This document shows positions 23,238 to 33,600 of a stretch of DNA of 64,000 bases, one piece after another. The translations under genes were made by a program, and so were the position numbers. This DNA comes from Halichondria panicea (taxonomy: Eukaryota; Porifera; Demospongiae; Suberitida; Halichondriidae): NCBI RefSeq assembly GCF_963675165.1, contig NC_087386.1, positions 2,358,169 to 2,422,168 of the forward strand. The letters are read 5' to 3'. Numbering within the stretch: the first letter of the stretch is position 1; every line of letters starts with the position of its first letter. The notes under the pieces were generated by a model. The model was given only the letters and a program-made list of their open reading frames with translations, had not been told where the DNA came from and did not search any database.

Positions 23238-24389
23238 TTAGCCTCTGGCACGAGAGTGGTCGACCAGCTTCCCCACTTTGTCACTGAGATCTGCACGTGT
23301 GTGTGTGTGTGTGTGTGGGGGGGGGGGAAGTGAGTGGGTGTGAGAGAAAGGACATTCTGTACTATATATGACAGTGGTAGCAACAGTGAATTGAAACAGT
23401 ACACACACAGGAAACTGCAAGTGCTGGTGTTGCCCAGCTGTGCATGTACAATGCTGACACAGGAAAAAAGCATGACCTTATAATTAAGTCTACAAAATAT
23501 GGATGACAGATATAAATACGTACCAAACTCAATGAAGTGGTACGGTCGACTGGCCTTGTGTACATCGTTGCCATGTTGCTCACTGAAGTCTTTGTGTAGA
23601 TTCTCGAGGTAGTTAAAGGCCAGCTTGGCAGGATAGGTGGGGTCACACAGGGGGAGGTAGCATATCCCCTCCTCAAGGATGTAGCTGTGTGGGGGGTCCA
23701 TGTTAGTGTGTATGCTTCAAGCTCAAAGTCATCGCCCCTCATCCAACATTAAACTGGAGTATAATATCACCAACAAGTTCCAACTATTCTTAGACTACAT
23801 GTACACTGGTAGTTCCTTGTTAGACAATCACTATAGAGGGACCTATGTATAACACACACCACTTACAATGTGTATGGTACAGTTAAGCAAATGCTCACAA
23901 ACAAAAGGCCATCCATTGCATCAGTTTATACCATGACAGAGCACCAATCATCATACACACCACGAGGCAATAATGACATTCACAGGAGAGTGCTTACTGG
24001 AACACCATACGACCCGGGTCACACTCGATTGAGCATCGAGGGGGGCTGACTGACGACAGCTTGCGGAATATCTGCTTGGCCTTGGGTTGGTATTCAGCAT
24101 AATCCCGGCCAGACTGCAGAGGGAGAATGCAACAATTCAGTTAATTCAAGCTGTTAAAGATAGCACACACTACACACGTATTATTCTAGCAAGCTTCTCT
24201 TTATATGTCTACAGAATCATGACTTGACAACTATTCATGTCACTGAGCTGCATACAGTACAGTGTCCTGATGGGACCAATGCAGACTGTACTGTATTATC
24301 TACTGTAGCTCCTCTACCTCTTCATTGACAATGGATGCAGACAGAGGTAGTCCATCACTGGCTCTGGCAATTAGTGTCAGGTGGGCCAT
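23238..24389 (-). pseudogene. SEC22B: SEC22-like longin-only fragment, copy A
   Basis: SEC22 is an R-SNARE of ER-Golgi transport: longin domain, SNARE motif, C-terminal anchor. Exons: 24318-24389 (MAHLTLIARASDGLPLSAS), 23998-24113 (SGRDYAEYQPKAKQIFRKLS), 23524-23684 (YILEEGICYLPLCDPTYPAK, then EQHGNDVHKASRPYHFIEF) and 23238-23290 (DLSDKVGKLVDHSRARG, stop). The last exon resembles the start of the family's KLYIDSRARRN region but stops there. The R-SNARE helix and transmembrane anchor are absent. Its TAA overlaps the ATG of the SRD5A3-like frame as TAATG. The product, if made, would be a soluble longin domain. I favour a truncated gene formed by a deletion fusing SEC22 to SRD5A3; a functional longin-only protein cannot be excluded. 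Confidence 0.75.
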
Positions 24390-24619
24390 TGTTCCTGAGC
24401 TCTTCTTTCTTCAGTGCTTCTTCTTCTGATATGTACTTGCTTTATGTATGTTCTGTGCTCTATTTGGAACAATAATTATGTGTCCTTTGAACCCTTTCTT
24501 TATTGAACAATGTGTGGGTGTTGCTACAAGCCCCTCCCCCTCATGCCTCTAGTCACCCACAAAGAAATATAAGGGGCGTTCCAGACTAGACTAGACGTAC
24601 GTACGTACCTTCTCTTGAA

Positions 24620-27600
24620 ATGGCTGAATCTACAACACTGAATGCTGCTAGTTCCCCACAGTTGATGGAGGATGGACTGACTGATTCTGATAGGGTATGA
24701 TATTCACATGATAGATAGATACTCAATGATCAGTGCATTCTCCTAGTGCCTAGATGTACTTGTTGACCACCCATAAACACACTTGGCATCATTCATTCAT
24801 CAAAGTATAGTGCCTACACTCTACCCTGTCAGTGTGAGGTGTTTTATCTCATGTTGTTGTTCTCTCCACATGTACCACTCTCTCTGGATGGACAACAGTA
24901 TTGGATTAAGGTACGTTGTGTGCAATCACATTCTACCAAGCTGACATGCTTGTGCTCTGAGCACTTGTTGTTAGGAGGTAGACAGTGTAAAGAAGAGCAC
25001 ATACGGATAACTGAATGTGATACTATTCCTTAATTGAGACAAGTAGATCTACTCGTAGTATAGCCTCCTTCACCGGCCTTCATAGAAAAGAAGGCCTGCT
25101 ATCGACTGCTTGCGCATGCGCCAAATTATTGGATATATTTTCCCGTAAAATTTCCTATAATACTGGATTTATCAGAGAAAATATCCTAAAAGTCATACAC
25201 AGAGCTATATAGCTAGCTAGCTAGAGACAGAGCTGTGTAGGTTTGTTGTACAGCTATTTTCTTTTGATAGAATCAGTAGCAGTAGTATAGTAGACTTTCA
25301 CCAAAGTTAGTGTTAAATGGGCGTGGCCTGTCCATATAGGCTCTTGTCAGCTTTCACTCCGTTCAGACGATCGTCATCCACACTGTTACAGGCTGTGAGT
25401 CTTTGTTAACATAGCAGGCTAAGGGTAGCTATCAGAGAATGCTATCAGATGGGCTAGAAACTCAATCAAACTTTCTATCTACTTCCTTCAATCCACTTTC
25501 GTTCGTTGTGATGTCACAGTTTTACTGAGCATATACGATGTTATCCAAAGCCCCCAGATACCGGGGGGATATTAGCGCATCCCTAAGTGAAGTGGGAAGT
25601 GCGGCCTGGGATCGAGGCTACTCGTAGTAGTACCTGAAAGTATGCATGGTTAATCAAGTGTTTCAGTCTGCATGTTTGGCTGTTAACAATTGTTTCCCCT
25701 CTCCTGTGTCATGCAATCACCAGTGTACTGTATCACTGCACTAATGTTCTCTTCCTTCCATTTCATGCATCTCCACCTCACCTTTGACTGACCCTCTGAA
25801 ACAACAGAATGTAAGTTGGTGTGTGTGTGTTGTCAGAGTATTTAGTGTCTGTTGCATATTCTGTGATGTTTCTACTTCCCCATTATTACTCTTGTGTGTG
25901 TGCAGTGCCATAGTGTTATATAGGGAAATATTTAGTATGATCACATTCAACCTCGTAATCATTCATTTACTATCTTCCCACTGTTTGCCCTGTGGACTCT
26001 CCCTCTCTGGATCAACAGTGTGTAAGTTGTGTTTGCACGTGCACACTCATTTTAATGGTTACTAGGAACTCGTAAATTATCTTTGTCTCTTTCCATATTG
26101 TCAACTTGGTATTAGCCGAGGCCCACACAACTTATTAGGTTGTAGTTTTAATATTCGTAGAATATACACCTAAGTTCATTAGTTGGTACGTACATTATCG
26201 TGTTTGTCTCTTCCCATGCACACACTCATTCCTATGTTGGACCACATACTGATTTGGACTATTGTAGGAGGTGAGCTTCTTACGAGTACTCAATGTCCAC
26301 ACACTAAAATGGTTCAGCTGCAATGTGTACGGATGTACTGGTTACCTAGCATCATTAGCGTGTGTCCCTTGTCCTCTAGAGCTGACCCTCTCCCTCGTAT
26401 AGGGTAGACCACGGCTTTAAACTTGTTCAATTCGTAATCCCATTTTACGGCCACAAGTTCGAAATACCACCATTGTGTACATTGTGTACATGTGAATTTG
26501 TGTTTATGTAAATTCCCCAACCAATTAAGTGCCTACTGAACCTAAAACTTGTTGCCTATTTCTCAATATTTCCCCAACTTTTTTATTTCTTAGCTTTTCT
26601 ATGCCAGGTCTAGCCACTTGTTGCTATGTGTAGTCAGTCCCATACACACCAGCGTTCAACTGATCTGATGTCTTGTATGATGTGTTAAGATTAAATCTCT
26701 CCCTCACATGTACAGTAGCCCTCATATAAAAGTTCCCGTTCCGTACCGTTCAATTTGCGTACAACGGTTCGCGTAGAAACGGAATGAAAACGGAAGCCAG
26801 CTCATTAAAATTTAATACGGTACGGAAATAACCGTTTTAATTCTGAAATAACGTTCGCACGTGTAGCTGCATGATTTGCTCCGTAGCTAGCTGGCTAGTG
26901 TGTTCCAAGAAATCAAGCTGGTGAACTGTTCTACTAAACAAAGAATCCTCATCCTTCACAAACAGCTACGGAGCAAGTACAGAATCCCTAAGAAGCAAGG
27001 TCAAGGCGAGCTAGATCTAGTTAGAATAATTACTGACATTTAGTTTGAACATTTATATTTATAGCACTGTACATGAATTTGTTATTCTTCATTTGACATG
27101 ATGTTTTAATGATACAGGACATTGTATACGATAGTGTATAATTTATAATGAAGTGTTCAACAAAAGTAATAGTACAATCAGATCATAATATAATGTAGCT
27201 GTATCTAAGATTCCAGACTGAGAGATCCGGTTGACTTGCTACTACCAACTTTCTCATCTTCTTCCAGCCTTGCATGTAAGTTCTGCAGTATTCCCAGTGC
27301 TATTTGTATGCCCCTGGATTACACTAGAGAAGTTAGTACATTTGTAGCTTGCGCTTAGTACATACAGAATAAATAAAAATTATTATTGCTAACTCAGCAA
27401 ATTCCACCCGTTTTTTCTCCTAGAACGGTGTAGGTAATTACGGTGCGTTTATGAATAATACGCTACCGTTTAGTTAGCGTTTTCTGACTCCGTAAAAACG
27501 GGAACGTTACGTGCAACTGAAACGCAACGGGAACTTTTATATGAGGGCTACTGTACCATTTGATGTGTCTCAGACTGTCATTGAGGTATGTTGTGATTGT

Positions 27601-30600
27601 GTGTGTGTCTCGTGGTGTGCATGTGTTGTATTGTACGACAAACAAAATCATACGTATCAAAGTTGTACATGTAAGATGCTTGTTGTACCGTTTACCGTCC
27701 CTTCCACTGACCCACCCACTGACCCTTCCATTATCTGCTATTGCTAGTACTGAGTACCTGTGTGTGTACTAGCCAGTGTGTGTACTACCAGTGTTCATAT
27801 CACTCTCTCCTCACATGTACCCTCTGTGGACTGTTACTCAACAACAGGACGTGAGTTTATTGCATGTACATATAATGGCGTACTAGGCTGACTTGTATAC
27901 ATGTACTACTGCATGAAGGCAAAAAGAATAACTTGCGTGACTTTATTTAGGATTAGTACGTACTGAAAGTTTCATGCTGTACAGACGTTAGACTGGCGGC
28001 GATAGAGCGACTGGCAAACTGCCTATCAGTCACTTGTCTCAGCGGAAGTGTAATAGATCGTATGACACTACTGAACATGAATATCGTTATAGATAATGTG
28101 GTTAAATGTTGCTACGAGATTCAGCTACTATGGAATGCACTGAATCCCCTGAAGTGTAAGTGCGGTTACAATTACAGGGCTAATATGACGTTGAGCAATC
28201 TGATAGGCTGCAATGTTCGTTGCAGCTGAGACGAGTGACTGATAGGCAGTTTGCCAGTCCCTCGCGCTACGCACGCGAGGGGCTGTCGCCGCCAGTCTAT
28301 ACAGACGTGTACTTGCAATAATTGATGTATACATGTGTGAATGCATTCGTGTATTTGAACATGTTCATTTCTCTACATGTCCGTGTCCTACTGCTTGTTA
28401 ATGTGACTACTGCTAATGATTACTGGAACAACAGAATGTAAGTTACAGTATATACAGACATGTATGAATGCACTCACTGCTCCTACCATCATCCCCCTCT
28501 CTCTGTTTCCATGTGTGTCTGGCGCTGGTGTCTCATTGGACTAAACAGAAGGTGAGCGGGACACTGCATGACTTGTGACTGTACTTGTGTCAGTATTGTT
28601 TGAGTTGCATGAGTACATGTGTATTGGCATTCATAGTGTACAGGTTTGTGATTATATTCTTTTCTCTCTCCCTACATTTCCATGGTTACTGAATATCTGG
28701 AACGATAGAGAGTGAGTTAAACAATGTTGGCAAACATACCGTACACCTCATGTGGCTTCAGTTTGTAATAGTCTCATATCCTTACCTGACTCTAGTAGCT
28801 ATACTGGTTGCACCTATAGACAACTCATAGTGTGTGACCACAAACACACAGTCTAACTCACTGTTGTCTTGTTCACCTTGTCCAGGCGAAAGCTATGAAT
28901 GAGAGTTACCTGAAGAGACATGAGACGGTGAGTGTTGATAGTTGCACTTACTACTCTCGTGGTAAGAGTGGTACACGTAGTCTAGCAGAACGACAATGTG
29001 TGTACATGTACTGTCCATTGTATGATGAATGGTTGCTTTTTGTCTACCTTTTTTTAGGTATGATTTGTAAGTCCACTTTTACTGTTTGTCTGTGTGAGGT
29101 TATACCGTATAGCGGGTAAATATATAATTATGCTCGCCAAGTTTATTTAGGTTGGTGGTTGCTGATTTTTATATTTTGATAATTCGTACATTTGTATCAG
29201 CTGCATGTTCTATTTGGTGGAATTTTTCTTCAGTCGTATATAAATTCTTTACTCCCCCAGAGAAGAGCTGCCCTCCAACAGAGACTGTCTGGTGACATCA
29301 CTGACCAGGACCGGAGACAACTGCAGGGAGAGCTGGAGGAGGTGGAGGGGGAGATCAAGGAGTGTGTCTCAATGATACAAGAGTATGAGAAGAGTATACA
29401 TCACAATTATAAGTATATTGCTGAGAGACGAGTAAGAGGAGAGAAGAGGCAGAGAGAGGAAGGTGAGGGGAGCAAGGAACTTTATAGTACAGTGAGTGTT
29501 GATGCTCATAGTTGCAATCACTCGTACCTGTAGCAACTTACATGTAGTGTGTTATTAGTAGACTGTACCTACAGCTGTTGTGAGGTCCTCATACTTTATA
29601 TAATCGTGTTATTGCAAAAGCGTTGGCTCCACCCACAACATTTTCGTTCGCCTATCACATGTGTTGTGTTGCTAGGCAACTGCCCCTGATTGTGCACACT
29701 ACAGTGTACTAGAGCATTGTTCCTGTTACTACTCTACACACTGTGGTGGTATGGATATGGTTTATTGGAATACCAACTTTCAATGATTTGGGTTCGTGAC
29801 GTTGTACTGTGTTACTTAATTATGACAGCATCATGTTAATTCAAGCATAGCACACTCCTGTAGTGATCAGCCACATCATTATTACCCAGTACATGTATTC
29901 CCTGTCATTGGTGGGTCACCCACTTAGCAAGCTTTAAAGGTTTACGATTTAAAGGTGGTTTATGTTCAGCTGCTTCATGTCCTTCATTTCCACTGGCACT
30001 TCATTGGCTTCTTACGTATACGCACAGCTGCTGTGTCCAGTTAGATCCATTTTAAAGCAGTTACCATATATACCGCAAAATTTTCGAGGGGCTATATTTT
30101 CGCTGATTTCATGGGTTAGCAATCCACGAAAATTGTACCAATTATCTGCTATAACATGCAAAGATTAAAGGCATGGCTTGTGGTAAGCGGTCAACCCACA
30201 AACATTGTGCAACGAAATGCTTTAGAGGCCATTCCACGAAATATAACTGCCTCGAAAATTTCGCACTATAAGGTATTATGTACATGTATATACCATACGT
30301 ATGTAATCATGTTCTTATCAACTATTTGCTCCACCCACCACCTTTTTAAGCTTGCGTTGCTAGGCAACTGACTGTATTGTACAGTTTAGGCAGACTAGCA
30401 ATCATTTTATGAGCCCGAGGGCGAGTTGCATAAAACATGATGCTATTGTTATGTGTTTTATATACCTCACCAAATTATGCTTTAAGGCGACGTGATCGGA
30501 CTGTATGACTTTATACATACTTGTTGCCTTTATATTGTTTACATGTTTTCCAGACCTCAATGTAATGTTCATTCCATTGTTCATTCCCCCACCCACTCAC

Positions 30601-33600
30601 AACCACCATCCTTTTAATTATGTATTTTGCTTCATATCCATTGGGTTGTGGGGCGTACCCTCTACTGTGCTTACTACATGTGTACTTAATAGTGACATCC
30701 ATGAATGCAAGCACAGCACATTCCTGCATGTAATGATCGGTTTAATCACATGCATCATAATTATGGTGACATCATAATAATAGTCCATCTTGTCACCCAG
30801 CTCTGAAGTATTGCATAGTTAACATTCCTAACACCTCATACACACGTCTTGTTTAGAATCGAAGCGGTTATTTGATGAGGCGATGAAGCATGGATATGTC
30901 TTGGTCAACATTGTCAACATGCTCGTGTTTGGACCGGCGGGAACAGGGAAGACCAACCTCAAGCACCTGCTAACTGACAAGCCCCCTCCACTACAGCGTG
31001 AAAGCACTCCTTGTATGGAAAAGCCAGTACGCATTCGACCTGTGTCCAACTCGAAATTCAAGTCAACTGGAAGAGGCTGGGAAGAGATGTCTCAGCCAAA
31101 GCTGCGCAAGCTACTTGCTGAAATCATCGCTAAGTTACCAAAAGAAAGCGCCGATCCATCCACAGCATCAAGGGTTGCCAAGAGTTTGAAGAAGATGACC
31201 ACAACCGAGCTAATTTCTGGTTCCGATGAGCAAATTTCTGATTCCATTTCGAGCCCATTGAGGAACGATTCCGATACACTTTCTGGCTCTGCAAGAATGT
31301 TGAAGAAAGCCATCGATGAAGTGATAGCGAGTGTAGTGAGTGGTGTGGCAGAAGAGCTGAAGCCAGCCACACAAGGAACTGACCAACTGTCGAGCAGTGA
31401 CCAGCAAGAAGGAGAACTGTTTAATTCCAACTGGGTGTACGTTACCGACTGTGGCGGCCAGCCGCAATTCCACGATATCAGCCCTCTCTTCATCAAGCAC
31501 ATTTCGGTGGCGTTGATAGTCCTGCGTTTGATTGACGAACTCTCCAGTTTTCCTTCTGACGAGTACTACAAGGATGGGCAGCTTGTTGGTAGTCCTCATA
31601 CATCTCACATGACCATCGGGGAGACACTTCAGAGTCTCATTCGATCCATTGAGTCCCATACCTCACAAGACAAGAAGCCGAAGATGATCTTTGTGGGCAC
31701 ATTCTTAGATCAGCTGAAGAGCTCGGATACACTTATCAAGAGAAATCAAGAGATTCTCGACATGCTGCCACACGATATCGAGAAGCTATTGGTGTACGAA
31801 GATCTTGGAATTAACAATCTGATTTTTGGTCTCAACACAATCAGCCGAAAAGATAATTCACTGGCCACTGCCAATAGGATTAGAATTGCTATTGAGCGTT
31901 CTATTCCGCTACAAGTCAAAATGCCCATCTGGTGGTCCTTCTTGGATTCACTTCTCCAGAGTTTATCTGCCGGTCTCGAGCGAGGTGTACTCGGCATTGA
32001 AGAATGTCTCCAATTAGCCACGCGATTTGGTTATTTTCTCAAAGATCTTGAAGCTGCACTGGTCTTCTTTGACAGCGTGTGTATAGTGCACTACTATCCC
32101 TCCATTCTCCCCAACACAGTGTTTGTGGATGCCCAGATTCCACTAGACAAGATCACCGAGCTCTCACAGCACGCCATCTTCCTGAGGAATGCATGCTCTA
32201 CTGTTAGCCCAGGAGGGACAGATGCCGAATGGAAAAGATTTCGAGACGAGGGCATAATCACTGTAAAGTTCCTACAATTCTTCGAGAAGCATTACGTTGA
32301 AGGCATCTTTTCTCCAGAAGATATGCTGTTGATCATGAAAAAGCTTCTTGTGATTGCTCCCATTCCACTAGTGGAGTCCCCTACCCACCAAGCCGAGTTC
32401 TTCATGCCATCTCTACTCAAATCGGTCCAACCTGCTGAGCTAGACAAAGTCCGTTTGTCATCTGTCCCCCTCGCTATTCACTTCCCTAGTGGGTGTATTC
32501 GTTCAGGTGTTTTCTGTTGTACGGTTGTTGATGTAATGCGGAGGCATGATTGGAAAGCTGTTCTCCCCTCAAGTGGTCCAATACTTTTCGCTAAGAATTG
32601 TATTCAATTTCGATATCCGAATCGTCCTTGTGTCATCTCATTGGTTGATTCCTTCTTCTGTATGGAAGTGTATGTCAAAGCCCCCCCTCTATTACGCAAA
32701 GTGTTGTGTCCCATAGTTTGTTCTCAACTAATGGAATCCATCAAAGCTGCTTGTGTTGTTTTGAATTACAACAATGATACACCCAAACCAGCGATCTTTT
32801 GCCCTTGCAAGAAGAGCATAGGAAGTGGAAACAAGTTGCACCTTGCCGATGTGAGTGTGGATGGCTATTGGATGTGTTCCCTTCATGCAGATGAGTGGGA
32901 AGAGCTCAGTGACGAACATAGAATTTGGCTGGGCAATATCGAAGGTTCAGGTGAGTATAATAATTATATAGTGTTCAGTAATATTGACATTTATGTTTCT
33001 CTATGTTAGGTGAACCATCCTCTGTTACGAGAGATGTCACTGAAAGAACGAGTGATCAGCTGCAATACCCCGGTAATTACGTAACAGTATATGTAAACAT
33101 TTGCAGTTTTGGAACTTAACTAGCTAGTACATAGTTACTTGATTAGCAGATTATTTGTTATAGTTTAGTAAAATGTGTATCAAATAATTTAAAGAACGAG
33201 TGATCAACAGCCTTGTATGGTAATTGACAAACGTACTACATTAGCGTAACTGCTGTGTCTGCTTTTCCTCAGGTAATTCTGTAATGGAAGATGTGTGCTT
33301 GAAGACGGAAGTACATGTGCATGTTCATGATCAGCGAAATACTTCTAGTAAGCTTTGCTTTGCGTTTTTTTGTTTTATAAATTTTCCCTCCTCAGACCTT
33401 GCAATGGAACATGTGGTCAATAAAACGAGTGATCAACATACCAGTAAGAAAATGTCAATCGGTCAACAAGTTTCGAGTTTGAAAGTTTAAATTTTTTCCT
33501 GGGTCTAATAATAACGATTTAATCTATCTTTTCTTCAGGTGAATTGTCCTCTGTTACAGTAATGGAAGATGTGTGCAAGGAGACTGGAGTGAAGGACCAA

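Larger units (their letters stand above)
21866..23238 (-). pseudogene. SRD5A3: SRD5A3-like polyprenol reductase, copy A, internally deleted
   Basis: SRD5A3 reduces polyprenol to dolichol in the ER for N-glycosylation. The start is ATG at 23238. Exon 1 (to about 23045) reads MADQLMQHVSISWLLWIGSG, a membrane helix, then QYLPSFTRDVYEYGKL. Exon 2 (22719-22849) reads WFTHFYVWGVVWNYSVFLYY. A last segment (21866-22200) has SLYLNVSLDECF joined directly to LWAYTHQYRCHVILAQLR and then, after a frame change, THVCYRHKFEDYPNNRQ, the family's C-terminal basic motif. The family normally has several helices between SLYLNVS and the HQYRCHVIL motif and a GDWFE-VS-P-YLAE block before the end; both are missing. 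The same losses occur in units B and C, so this was a defective gene before duplication. Confidence 0.75.
24899..28927 (+). other. Microexon cassette encoding two heptads, copy A
   Basis: Exons of 12, 3, 3, 3, then 12, 3, 3, 3, then 3 and 42 nt. Each sits between an acceptor (mostly CAACAG) and a consensus donor (GTAAGT, GTGAGT, GTACGT, GTATGT). Codons: YWIK-N-C-E / TVIE-D-N-K / R / AKAMNESYLKRHET. All are phase 0. 4+1+1+1 residues equals one coiled-coil heptad, twice in a row, with Ile at heptad residue 3 and charged residues at 4 and 7. The E2 and E6 donors continue GTACGTTGTG and GTATGTTGTG, consistent with duplication of a four-exon cassette. Confidence 0.7.

Noticed and set aside
24899..28711. 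Recursive (zero-length exon) splice sites instead of microexons
   Set aside because: Recursive sites have AG directly joined to GT; here 3 or 12 nt always lie between, keep phase 0 and vary between copies. Not fully excluded without transcripts.
28895..29119. A 74-codon open frame continuing from the 42-nt exon
   Set aside because: It reads through a conserved GTGAGT donor; the intron part is nearly identical in the three copies whereas the exon part varies.
31092..31659. Minus-strand frames of 136-149 codons over the GTPase exon
   Set aside because: Shadows of the plus-strand GTPase exon with no recognisable domain.
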